Below, one piece after another: positions 8,796-16,843 of a stretch of DNA of 64,000 nt. Numbering within the stretch: position 1 is the stretch's first letter; each line of letters starts with the position of its first letter. The stretch lies in NCBI GenBank assembly GCA_039819095.1, contig JBCBSP010000003.1, forward strand, positions 248,001 to 312,000. The letters are read 5' to 3'. This DNA is from JBCBSP01 sp039819095 (GTDB lineage: Bacteria > Pseudomonadota > Alphaproteobacteria > Caulobacterales > Maricaulaceae). The position numbers and the translations under genes were made by a program. Under the pieces are notes generated by a model that worked only from the letters and a program-made list of their open reading frames with translations, was not told the origin of the DNA and did not search any database.

Positions 8796-9038
8796 GGGCT
8801 CAAGCTTCCCCGGTCATTGTGTCTGGCCAATACGGTTGAAACCGAACTTAGGGCGGTCTTCAGCGTTCGGGGACTCAAATTCACAGGCATGCGCCCATCA
8901 ATTTCCGAGCCGGCGGCGGTTTTCTGGCCGAATTAACGACGCTTCTTAGCGTGGCCTTTATAGCGGGGTCTTATCGTGCGCCATCTTAGGGCTGCGGACT
9001 GTAGGTGTGCGGCTGGTCCATATGCGGAGGCGGACGCG

Positions 9039-9233
9039 ATGCAGGTGCAGGCCTATCGGATCGAAGCGGGCGGATCGGACTGGATGATCGTGATCGAAAA
9101 CGCGACCGGTCAGGTCGTGGCTCATGTCAGGGGTGTGGAACGGGCGCTGGCCCTGTTCGGCGCGGCGGCTTTCTCGCCGATGGTCAGTCGAACATGCGAC
9201 CGTCCGTCTCGAACACCATCGTATCATCCTTGA
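9039..9233 (+). CDS. Possible small hypothetical protein
   Basis: A 64-codon frame starts at the ATG at 9039, eight bases after a good ribosome-binding site (GGAGG, 9026-9030). The first 45 residues (MQVQAYRIEAGGSDWMIVIE ...) look like an ordinary compact protein. The last 17 codons overlap the 3' end of the convergent VOC gene and look like antisense translation. It may be a truncated small gene or chance. Not recognised. Confidence 0.4.
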   Translation: MQVQAYRIEAGGSDWMIVIENATGQVVAHVRGVERALALFGAAAFSPMVSRTCDRPSRTPSYHP

Positions 9234-9630
9234 AGGCCTTGAACTCGAGTGCATTTCCGCTTGGGTCCCGGACGAACAGGGTTTTCTGTTCTCCCGGCTT
9301 TCCAGCGAAGCGCACGTAAGGATCAACGATGAAATCCGCGCCGGCGCGCTTCAGGCGTGCGGCGAGTTCGTCGAACGCATCCCACTCTAGGATCAGACCG
9401 AAATGGCGCACCGGAACGGACTTGCCGTCCACTGCGTTGCGTGACGCCTCGCCGCATTCCTCGGGTGCTAGATGCGCGACGATCTGATGACCCATCAGGT
9501 TGAAATCGATCCAGTGCTCGCTCTGCCGGCCCATCGCACACCCCAGCAGCTCGCCATAAAAGCGTCGCGCGCTTTCAAGGCTGTGGACCGGAAAGGCGAT
9601 GTGGAAGCGGGGGCGGGGCGTATCGGTCAT
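9184..9630 (-). CDS. VOC-family (glyoxalase/dioxygenase fold) protein
   Basis: This is a 148-residue vicinal-oxygen-chelate protein. FHIAFPVHSLESARRFYGEL forms the first beta-alpha-beta unit and FVRDPSGNALEFKAF the typical last strand, with the metal-binding glutamate in ALEF. Such proteins act as glyoxalases, extradiol dioxygenases or isomerases; the substrate here is unknown. It is transcribed away from hslU, with a 95 bp divergent gap, and points toward the saccharopine-dehydrogenase-like gene. Confidence 0.85.
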   Translation of the reverse strand: MTDTPRPRFHIAFPVHSLESARRFYGELLGCAMGRQSEHWIDFNLMGHQIVAHLAPEECGEASRNAVDGKSVPVRHFGLILEWDAFDELAARLKRAGADFIVDPYVRFAGKPGEQKTLFVRDPSGNALEFKAFKDDTMVFETDGRMFD

Positions 9631-9725
9631 GGCGGCTCAAATCGTCTATAACAGGGCGAGGCTTTCAGCGAAGCGATCTTCAGCCTACATGAGGTCGATC
9701 AGATTTTTGAGAGCCTTGATCCTTC

Positions 9726-11033
9726 ATGACCGATCTATCTCCTCGCGAAATCGTCCACGCGCTTGACCGGCACATTGTTGGGCAGGCGGATGCCAAGAAA
9801 GCTGTGGCGATCGCCCTGCGCAATCGCTGGCGCCGCAAACAGCTCGCGGCGGGTCTGCGTGAAGAGGTGACGCCGAAGAACATCCTGATGATCGGCCCGA
9901 CTGGTGTCGGCAAGACCGAGATTTCACGTCGCCTGGCCAAGCTCGCCGGCGCTCCGTTCTTGAAGGTTGAAGCGACGAAATTCACCGAGGTGGGTTATGT
10001 CGGCCGCGATGTGGATTCCATTGCGCGCGATCTGGTCGAGGTCGCGATCGGGTTGGTGCGGGACGCCCGGCGCGAGGCGGTCAAGGCGAAGGCTCATGAG
10101 GCGGCTGAAGCACGCGTGCTTGACGCTCTGGTCGGACCCGGCGCCGGATCATCCACGCGTGAGAGCTTCCGGCGCAAGCTCAGCTCCGGTGAGCTTGATG
10201 ACAAGGAAATCGAGATCGAAATCGCCGATGACGCCTCGCCGCTGAAGAATCTCGACATTCCCGGTATGCCGGGCGGCGGCGCTGGGATGATCAACCTGTC
10301 TGATCTCCTGGGCAAAGGCTTTGGCGGTCGGCGCAAATCGGTCCGGATGAGCGTGAAGGACGCGTATGAGCCTCTGCTTGCGGAGGAGGCGGATAAGCTT
10401 CTCGATGAGAGCCAGATCCAGGCCGATGCGATTCGGCTGGCTGAAAATGAGGGCATCGTTTTTCTGGACGAGATCGACAAGGTGTCAGCGCGCTCCGATG
10501 CGCGCGGGGCCGATGTCAGCCGCGAGGGCGTTCAGCGCGATCTATTGCCGCTGATCGAGGGCGCGACAGTGGCCACCAAGCATGGCCCGGTGAAAACTGA
10601 CCACATGCTGTTCATCGCATCCGGCGCCTTCCATTCGGCCAAGCCCAGCGACCTCTTGCCTGAGCTGCAGGGCCGCCTGCCGATCCGCGTGGAGCTGAAC
10701 GCCCTTACGCGTGATGACTTCAAGGCCATTCTCACCGAACCTGAGGCCAGCCTGACCCGGCAATACTCCGCCCTGATGAAGACTGAAGGCGTTGAGCTGA
10801 TTTTTGAGGAATGCGCGATCGATGCGATCGCTGACTTCGCTGCTGAGGTGAATGCCAGCGTTGAGAATATCGGCGCACGCCGGCTCCACACCATCATGGA
10901 GCGCCTCGTCGAAGAGGTGAGCTATACCGCGCCAGATCGCTCGGGCGAGACGGTGACGGTGAATGCCGACTATGTGCAGGATCGCGTCGGCGAGCTCGCG
11001 AACTCTGCCGATCTGTCGAAATTCATTCTTTAA
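9726..11033 (+). CDS. hslU: HslU, ATPase and unfoldase subunit of HslUV
   Basis: HslU is the AAA+ ring that unfolds substrates for HslV. The 435-residue protein begins with SPREIVHALDRHIVGQ and has Walker A GPTGVGKT at residues 57-64, an alphaproteobacterial-length I domain, Walker B (GIVFLDEIDK), and the C-terminal sensor region ending DLSKFIL, the tail that docks on HslV. Its 3' end overlaps the convergent TetR gene by 11 bases. Separation from hslV is unusual. Confidence 0.96.
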   Translation: MTDLSPREIVHALDRHIVGQADAKKAVAIALRNRWRRKQLAAGLREEVTPKNILMIGPTGVGKTEISRRLAKLAGAPFLKVEATKFTEVGYVGRDVDSIARDLVEVAIGLVRDARREAVKAKAHEAAEARVLDALVGPGAGSSTRESFRRKLSSGELDDKEIEIEIADDASPLKNLDIPGMPGGGAGMINLSDLLGKGFGGRRKSVRMSVKDAYEPLLAEEADKLLDESQIQADAIRLAENEGIVFLDEIDKVSARSDARGADVSREGVQRDLLPLIEGATVATKHGPVKTDHMLFIASGAFHSAKPSDLLPELQGRLPIRVELNALTRDDFKAILTEPEASLTRQYSALMKTEGVELIFEECAIDAIADFAAEVNASVENIGARRLHTIMERLVEEVSYTAPDRSGETVTVNADYVQDRVGELANSADLSKFIL

Positions 11034-11601
11034 GGAAGATGGCGGCGGCAGCGTCCGCGACTTCGTAGCGGTCCCGGACTGGATCCCGGGCGGTGATCAG
11101 CCAAGGCATGAGCACGCTCTGACCGATCATGCCGGTGATCTGGCTCGCCGCCAGGGTCCAGTCTTCCTGCGGTGCGATCCGACCCGCTCTGGCCTCGGCT
11201 TCGAAGGCATGGCTGAACGCTTCGTAGACTGCGGCTTTGCCGCGTTCGAACAAGGCTTCGCCGAGCTCGGGGAATCGCCCGCTTTCTGCGATGATCAGGC
11301 GCATCAGGCCGCGCAACTGCGGGCTCGCCACCAGATCGGAATAGGTGCGGGCCGCACTTTGAAGGTCGGGAAACGGCTTGATCCGCATCACCTCCGCCGC
11401 GCGTTCGATGACGGCGGCGAAGAGCTCAGCCTTTGATCCGAAATAGCTGTAAACCGTCGCCGTACTTACCTCAGCGTCGCGAGCGATCGCCTCGATCGTG
11501 GCGGCGTCATAGCCGTTATCAATAAAGCGCGTTGCAGCGGCGCTCAGTATGGCCTCGCGCTTTTGTTCAGCGCGGCGGGAGCGGAACTCGTCCAGTGTCA
11601 T
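11023..11601 (-). CDS. TetR/AcrR-family transcriptional regulator
   Basis: The 192-residue regulator has an N-terminal helix-turn-helix: AILSAAATRFIDNGYDAATIEAIARDAEVSTATVYSYFGSKAELF, roughly residues 20-65. A ligand-binding helical domain of the AefR-like type follows (LRGLMRLIIAESGRFPELGEAL). The frame extends to a TTG at 11637, but the ATG at 11601 puts the DNA-binding domain at the usual distance from the N-terminus. It is divergent from a secreted beta-propeller gene. A CTAAAA-N6-TTTTAG palindrome lies between them and is the likely operator. Confidence 0.88.
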   Translation of the reverse strand: MTLDEFRSRRAEQKREAILSAAATRFIDNGYDAATIEAIARDAEVSTATVYSYFGSKAELFAAVIERAAEVMRIKPFPDLQSAARTYSDLVASPQLRGLMRLIIAESGRFPELGEALFERGKAAVYEAFSHAFEAEARAGRIAPQEDWTLAASQITGMIGQSVLMPWLITARDPVRDRYEVADAAAAIFLKE

Positions 11602-11696
11602 GATCTCAGCCTTATCGGTGCCTGGGCGGGTCTGCAAACCGGGTCTTCATAGTTTCTCGCTGGTCTGGCCTTGCCTTTCGTTGTCTGCGCCCTTAT

Positions 11697-11714
11697 CTAA
11701 AATGATGCTTTTAG
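11697..11714. promoter_or_regulatory. Palindromic operator candidate (CTAAAA-N6-TTTTAG)
   Basis: A perfect inverted repeat with six-base arms lies 15 bases before the beta-propeller start and about 95 bases from the TetR start. Size and symmetry fit TetR-family operators. Binding would block the downstream gene's promoter or leader. Binding by the adjacent TetR is inferred from position only. Confidence 0.5.
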
Positions 11715-11729
11715 TTTGGGAAAATCGTT

Positions 11730-13040
11730 ATGCGAGTTTGGATAGTGGGCGCAGTGGCGGGGGCCCTGAGCGCTGGAACGAGTGCGCAGAGTTTTGATGG
11801 GCGGATTGCGGCGGTTGCGGATGCCGACATGGTCGCCTCCGCCTATGCCGATGGCCGGTTGGAGCCGCTTGACGCCGCAGAAGGTGCAGACAGCGTCATC
11901 CTGATCGAAGAGCGCTCAGGCCGCCTGGTCGAACTTGATCGTGCGCCTGCATCTAATTCGGTGATCTCCTGGCCGCACGTCATCGAGGCGAGCGCGAACG
12001 GCCGAACCGTCTATGTGGTGGAAACCCGGGGATCGATGCCGGGAATCGAGGCTGTTCAGAACGTCTATGAAGACTTCCCCGCCGGTCAAACACTGATCGC
12101 CTATCGGGTGGAAGCGGACCGTTTCGTCGAGATCGGCCAAGCTGATGTCGGCCCGAGTCCGGAATCGGTATCGCGTTCTCCCGACGGGCGTTGGCTGATC
12201 GTCGCAACACGCGATCCGGAAGCTGAGGTCGCCTTCGTCGCCCTCAGCGAGGAAGGCGCGCCTGGGCGGGTTGTACGCGCTGACATCGATCTTGGTGGCT
12301 TTGAGCAGGGCGAAGACGGGCTTAATGGCTTGATCTGGAGCCCGGTCGATGACCTGATCGCCGCCAATATCGCCAACAAGGATCTCGTCATCTACCGGGT
12401 TGAACGCGACGGAAATGGCAACCCTTTCAGCCTTTCTCAGACAAGCGAGGCGCTTCGCGTTGGCGAGCAATGGTCGGTTGGAAAATGGACGCCGGATGGG
12501 CGTCACTACGTCATCACCGACACCGGATGGGGCGATGCGCGCGGGTTGAGCCTGCTCATTCAGCCGCGCGGGCATCTGTCTTCGGTGCGGGTGCATCAGG
12601 ATGGATCGGCCGATATCGCCGATCGTCTGGTGATTGGGCTGAGCCCGGAAGGCTTTGATATCTCGCCGGACGGGGCCTTGATCGCGGCGGTGAATATGCG
12701 CCGGACCTATCTGCCGGATAATCCGCTTCTGGCCCTCTGGCCGGGCCGGAACCGCTCCTCGCTGTCTTTGGTCTCATTGGACCCTGATACCGGCGCGCTT
12801 CAGGCTGCAGGCGATCAGGTTTTCTTCGAAGGCGTGCTGCCTGAGGATGCGATTTTTGACGCGGACGGAGACTCTCTGGCGGTTGCGACCTTTCACTTGC
12901 GGTCAGGCCCCGGTCGCCGGCTCGGCTATGTCGATCTCTGGCGAGTGGAAAACACTTCCCAGGGGCCGCGTGCGGTCGATTTGAACGAACGTCTCGCCAC
13001 GGTTCGCGGGCCGCATGATCTCGTCCGGCTGGCCGAATAG
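11730..13040 (+). CDS. Secreted beta-propeller protein (YncE/lactonase-like)
   Basis: The 436-residue protein begins with a signal peptide (MRVWIVGAVAGALSAGTSAQ). Repeated blade-like strands follow, each with an S-P-D-G-type turn: RSPDGRWLIVAT, WTPDGRHYVITD, ISPDGALIAAV and ADGDSLAVAT. This pattern is typical of WD40-like or lactonase-like propellers exported to the periplasm. No catalytic site is recognised. The divergent TetR gene and intervening palindrome suggest substrate- or stress-responsive expression. Confidence 0.72.
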   Translation: MRVWIVGAVAGALSAGTSAQSFDGRIAAVADADMVASAYADGRLEPLDAAEGADSVILIEERSGRLVELDRAPASNSVISWPHVIEASANGRTVYVVETRGSMPGIEAVQNVYEDFPAGQTLIAYRVEADRFVEIGQADVGPSPESVSRSPDGRWLIVATRDPEAEVAFVALSEEGAPGRVVRADIDLGGFEQGEDGLNGLIWSPVDDLIAANIANKDLVIYRVERDGNGNPFSLSQTSEALRVGEQWSVGKWTPDGRHYVITDTGWGDARGLSLLIQPRGHLSSVRVHQDGSADIADRLVIGLSPEGFDISPDGALIAAVNMRRTYLPDNPLLALWPGRNRSSLSLVSLDPDTGALQAAGDQVFFEGVLPEDAIFDADGDSLAVATFHLRSGPGRRLGYVDLWRVENTSQGPRAVDLNERLATVRGPHDLVRLAE

Positions 13041-13108
13041 ACAGCCTGGAGCTTCTCGCTCACTCTTGCGGCTTGGCGGGCGTCGTGCGCAGTGCTACCT
13101 CCCGCGCC

Positions 13109-14917
13109 ATGAGCATCGATCCGTACCGCATCCGAAATTTCTCCATCATCGCGCATATCGACCACGGCAAGTCGACGCTGGCTGACCGCTTGATTCAGTT
13201 CACGGGCGGCCTGACCGACCGTGAAATGAAGGAGCAGGTGCTCGACAATATGGAGTTGGAGCGCGAGCGCGGGATCACCATCAAGGCGCAGACCGTGCGC
13301 CTGAGCTATACGGCCAGGGATGGTGAGACCTATGCGCTCAATCTGATCGACACGCCCGGCCATGTCGACTTCGCCTACGAGGTTTCCCGCTCGCTCTATG
13401 CCTGCGAGGGCGCGCTTCTGGTGGTCGACGCCAGCCAGGGCGTGGAGGCGCAGACGCTGGCCAATGTCTATCAGGCGATCGATGTCGATCTGGAAATCCT
13501 GCCGGTCCTGAACAAGATCGATCTTCCCGCCGCCGATCCGGACCGGGTCAAGGCCCAGATCGAGGATGTTATCGGCATTGAGGCGGATGGCGCGATTCCC
13601 ATCTCGGCGAAAACCGGGATCGGCATTGAAGACGTGCTTGAAGCCATCGTCACCGATTTGCCCCCGCCTGAGGCCGGTGACCCCGAGGCGCCGCTTAAGG
13701 CGCTGCTCGTGGACAGCTGGTATGACCCCTATCTGGGGGTCATCTGCCTGGTGCGTGTCATTGAAGGCACGCTGAAGAAGGGTCAGCGCGTGCGCCTGAT
13801 GGGCGCCGGCGCCAGCTATGGCGTGGATGGCGTGGGCGTGTTTCGCCCAGCCAAGCAGACCGTGGATGCGCTGGGCCCGGGCGAGATCGGCTTCCTGAAC
13901 GCCTCGATTAAACAGGTGCGCGATGCCCGCGTCGGCGACACCGTCACCGAGGAAAAACGCCCGACGATGGAGCCTCTGCCCGGCTTTGAACCGGCGGTCC
14001 CGGTTGTGTTCTGCGGTCTGTTTCCCGTGGATTCCAACGATTTTGAGGATTTGCGCGATGCGGTGGAGCGGCTTGCGCTCAATGACGCCTCGTTCAGCTT
14101 CGAGATGGAAACCTCCGCTGCGCTTGGCTTCGGCTTCCGTTGCGGTTTTCTGGGTTTGCTCCATCTGGAGGTGATCCGCGAGCGGCTTGAACGCGAGTAT
14201 AATGTCGATCTCATCACCACTGCGCCCTCGGTCGTCTACAAGATGGCGATGACGGACGGCGAAGTGATCGAGATGCATAACCCGGCGGACATGCCCGACC
14301 CTGTGAAGATCGATTCCATTTCAGAGCCCTGGATCAAGGCGACCATCCTGGTGCCCGACGAATATCTGGGCGGGGTGCTGAAGTTGTGCGAGGACCGGCG
14401 CGGCATTCAGCAGGAGCTGACCTATGCCGGCTCGCGCGCCATGGTGATCTATGAGCTGCCGCTGAACGAGGTCGTGTTCGACTTCTATGACCGGCTGAAA
14501 TCCGTCACCAAGGGCTATGCAAGCTTTGACTATCAGTTCGTGGATTACCGCCCGAACGATCTGGTGAAAATGTCGATTCTGGTCAATGAAGAACCGGTCG
14601 ACGCACTCTCGATGATCGTGCACCGCTCGCGGGCGGAAATGCGCGGGCGGGCCATGTGCGAGAAGCTCAAAGACCTCATCCCGCGCCACATGTTCAAAAT
14701 TCCGATCCAGGCCGCCATTGGGGGCCGCGTGATCGCGCGCGAAACCCTGTCTGCCCTGCGCAAGGACGTGACCGCGAAATGCTATGGCGGCGACGCCACC
14801 CGTAAACGCAAGCTTCTGGACAAGCAGAAGGCCGGCAAGAAGAAAATGCGCCAGTTCGGCCGCGTGGAAATCCCACAGGAAGCCTTCATCGCGGCGCTGA
14901 AAATGGATGCGGATTAG
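13109..14917 (+). CDS. lepA: Elongation factor 4 (LepA), ribosomal back-translocase GTPase
   Basis: LepA is a membrane-associated translational GTPase that acts on stalled or mis-translocated ribosomes. The 602-residue protein has G1 AHIDHGKST (residues 15-23), the GITIKAQTV switch, DTPGHVDF, NKIDLP, and the LepA-specific C-terminal domain ending KKMRQFGRVEIPQEAFIAAL. The start is the ATG at 13109, just before IDPYRIRNFSIIAHIDHGKS. Its stop overlaps that of the convergent small gene of the HNH cassette. The 450-residue antisense frame is a codon-bias shadow. Confidence 0.96.
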   Translation: MSIDPYRIRNFSIIAHIDHGKSTLADRLIQFTGGLTDREMKEQVLDNMELERERGITIKAQTVRLSYTARDGETYALNLIDTPGHVDFAYEVSRSLYACEGALLVVDASQGVEAQTLANVYQAIDVDLEILPVLNKIDLPAADPDRVKAQIEDVIGIEADGAIPISAKTGIGIEDVLEAIVTDLPPPEAGDPEAPLKALLVDSWYDPYLGVICLVRVIEGTLKKGQRVRLMGAGASYGVDGVGVFRPAKQTVDALGPGEIGFLNASIKQVRDARVGDTVTEEKRPTMEPLPGFEPAVPVVFCGLFPVDSNDFEDLRDAVERLALNDASFSFEMETSAALGFGFRCGFLGLLHLEVIRERLEREYNVDLITTAPSVVYKMAMTDGEVIEMHNPADMPDPVKIDSISEPWIKATILVPDEYLGGVLKLCEDRRGIQQELTYAGSRAMVIYELPLNEVVFDFYDRLKSVTKGYASFDYQFVDYRPNDLVKMSILVNEEPVDALSMIVHRSRAEMRGRAMCEKLKDLIPRHMFKIPIQAAIGGRVIARETLSALRKDVTAKCYGGDATRKRKLLDKQKAGKKKMRQFGRVEIPQEAFIAALKMDAD

Positions 14918-15126
14918 AGGGCTTGGGGCACGTAGATGCCGGTTTGCTTCTCGGTTAGGTCAAACTTGTTTCCGATGAAGGTTACCCAATCTTCCGGATC
15001 GCTGCCGTTTCCTAACCAGCGCTGAAGATCGGCGTCTTCTACGCCGACATCGGTTAGGGTTATGGCGTATCTATCTAGAAGTCTTGAGTTCGCCCCATTC
15101 CGCCAATGTTTGAATTCATCAGGCAT
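14914..15126 (-). CDS. Small protein of unknown function, HNH cassette
   Basis: This 70-residue protein begins three bases after the stop of the HNH nuclease gene, with a good ribosome-binding site (AAAGGA) inside that gene's 3' end, so the two are coupled. It is acidic and soluble, with LLDRYAITLTDVGVEDADLQRWL and a FIGNKFDL motif, and has no signal peptide or membrane helix. I do not recognise the family. Position suggests an accessory or immunity partner of the nuclease, but that is speculation. Confidence 0.6.
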   Translation of the reverse strand: MPDEFKHWRNGANSRLLDRYAITLTDVGVEDADLQRWLGNGSDPEDWVTFIGNKFDLTEKQTGIYVPQAL

Positions 15127-15129
15127 TTT

Positions 15130-16038
15130 TCATCCTTTAAAGCAGTGCTCTCTGTGCCACCGGAGGAAGGCGGGATTCGGGCGGGCATGCTCCGCGTCTG
15201 GGACACTGACATGACCACTTGGGTCGAAGAGGCGCTCAACTCCTTCAGGGAGTTTGCTCCGTGCGGACAGGAGTCTGAAGTCATCGTCGATACTGATTAG
15301 GCCGCGATCAAACATCCAGTGGACGGTGCGAGATAGGGCGACGCCGTTGCGCACCGAATCAGGCCCTTCAGCTGACACTGGCTGGATGTGAGCCGCTTCC
15401 ATCTCAGCGCGCCCTCCGCCATTAATGATTTTGAGTCCAGTCACTGCACAACGCGCATTGTAAGCCTCTCGAACCTGTTTTGCGAAGATACGGTCACGAA
15501 ATGGGCGGTTAGTGAGCTGCTGGATTACCGGTCTGTCGAATGACGCTTGCTCCTCCGCCATGCCCAAATGAAATGCCGCGGTGTCATCTGGAAACTGTGA
15601 CCCGTCGTCGGTGAGATCGCTCGAATAACCGGCAGCCCAGATCATCGAGAACTCAGAGTCGGGGATTCTGCGAATTGAAAGGCCCATTGCGCCTTTGCTG
15701 ACCGCCCCATCTCCACGGTCGAGTTTGCTCTCCCAGTATTTCCCGTCTGACCTGCGGAAAGGGACAGGGTTTAGGAATGGTAGGAAGTGGTCGAGCGCCG
15801 CGTAGTAAAGTCGCGGCCGCTTTGGATCTGGATAGACAGATCTGATCGTCGCTACCGCCCAGTAAGCCTGCCTTCCCGGGGGCTTTCCGGGTTCGCTCCG
15901 GCGTGGCTCGTAGAACAGGCAGGCATCACCGACCGCGTCTTGGGCGGCGCGGAAATACTGTTCCGGGAAGTGGTAGAGTCGCCCTGTTACGTCGTCGTAC
16001 CCGCTGTCCGCACGTTGGGAAAGGACCACTTTGACCAT
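15130..16038 (-). CDS. HNH endonuclease (predicted restriction-type, COG3440-like)
   Basis: The 302-residue protein has a C-terminal HNH nuclease domain from about residue 190: YNARCAVTGLKI, then MEAAHIQPVSAEGPDSVRNGVALSRTVHWMFDRGLISI, giving the H-N-H core (AHI, RNGVAL, VHWMFD). The N-terminal half (YHFPEQYFRAAQDAVGD, then GRQAYWAVATI) resembles PUA-like domains that read modified bases in some restriction enzymes. It is the first gene of a two-gene cassette whose codon use is visibly less GC-rich than its neighbours. A restriction-type role in DNA defence is inferred. Confidence 0.78.
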   Translation of the reverse strand: MVKVVLSQRADSGYDDVTGRLYHFPEQYFRAAQDAVGDACLFYEPRRSEPGKPPGRQAYWAVATIRSVYPDPKRPRLYYAALDHFLPFLNPVPFRRSDGKYWESKLDRGDGAVSKGAMGLSIRRIPDSEFSMIWAAGYSSDLTDDGSQFPDDTAAFHLGMAEEQASFDRPVIQQLTNRPFRDRIFAKQVREAYNARCAVTGLKIINGGGRAEMEAAHIQPVSAEGPDSVRNGVALSRTVHWMFDRGLISIDDDFRLLSARSKLPEGVERLFDPSGHVSVPDAEHARPNPAFLRWHREHCFKG

Positions 16039-16174
16039 TCAGCGCCTCGTTACAGACAATCTTAGCAAGCTTCTATTGACCGCGGTGAGGTGTCTAGCGG
16101 AAGTGTAAAGCGTATCGGTTTTGCAGGTACTTGGGCGGACATTTTTGCCGCGAGTATCGCTTTTGGAGCTCCCC

Positions 16175-16807
16175 ATGACCAACCCGTCCCCCGACATCAC
16201 GCTTTATCATGCACCCCGGTCCCGCTCGGTTCGGGTGCGATGGTGTCTGGAAGAGATGGGCCTTCCGTACCGGCTGGAGCGCCCCGCCTTCAATCATGGC
16301 GATGTCGGGGGCGAGGCGTTCCGGGCAATCAATCCGCTGCAGAAGGTTCCGGCCATGACCGATCATGGGGTGCTCATTCTGGAGTCGAACGCCATGGTGG
16401 ATTATTTGACGTCCGTATACGGACCGACATCGCTTCGCGCGACGCCCGATGAGCCCGATTATGCGCGCTATCTGGAATGGCTGCACTATGGCGAGGCGTC
16501 GCTATCCATGTGCGTGAATCTGTTTCTGGGGCACTCCGCGCTTCTTCCGGAAGCCCAGCGTAATCCCGGCATCGCCAAATGGTCCAAGACAGAGATCGAC
16601 AAGCATCTAAACCATATCGCCGAGCGGGGGCTCGACGGGCGTGAATGGCTCGCCTGTGATCGCTTCACGGCGGCGGATCTGTCGGTCGGCTACATGTTGT
16701 TTCTGCTGAAGATCATGAAGGCGCTGAGCGATGCGCCGGACGCGGTGCAGGCCTATTGGTCGCGTATCGCCGAGCGCCCGGCCTGGCGGACAGCGAGCGC
16801 GGACTGA
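16175..16807 (+). CDS. Glutathione S-transferase family protein
   Basis: This 210-residue cytosolic GST has an N-terminal thioredoxin fold (ITLYHAPRSRSVRVRWCLEEMGLPYRLE) and the NPLQKVPAMTDHGVLILESNAMVDYL segment that holds the cis-proline and glutathione-binding ES pair. An all-helical C-terminal domain with DRFTAADLSVGYML follows. The ATG at 16175 has GGAG six bases upstream; the longer frame from 16121 lacks homology. A serine or cysteine-type GST is likely. A parS site lies 19 bases downstream. Confidence 0.9.
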   Translation: MTNPSPDITLYHAPRSRSVRVRWCLEEMGLPYRLERPAFNHGDVGGEAFRAINPLQKVPAMTDHGVLILESNAMVDYLTSVYGPTSLRATPDEPDYARYLEWLHYGEASLSMCVNLFLGHSALLPEAQRNPGIAKWSKTEIDKHLNHIAERGLDGREWLACDRFTAADLSVGYMLFLLKIMKALSDAPDAVQAYWSRIAERPAWRTASAD

Positions 16808-16825
16808 AGCCTTGGCCAGCGGGCC

Positions 16826-16841
16826 GGTTTCACGTGAAACA
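16826..16841. promoter_or_regulatory. parS: parS partition site, intergenic (15 of 16)
   Basis: GGTTTCACGTGAAACA matches the ParB-binding consensus TGTTTCACGTGAAACA at all but the first base; the inner 14-base palindrome GTTTCACGTGAAAC is perfect. It lies between the GST stop and the GDPD stop, about 12 kb from the candidate origin and 7 kb from parAB. Confidence 0.9.
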
Positions 16842-16843
16842 CT

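Noticed and set aside
12926..14278. Long minus-strand open frame (450 codons) opposite lepA
   Set aside because: It mirrors the codon bias of lepA, is His/Arg/Ala-rich without family motifs, and lepA is certain.
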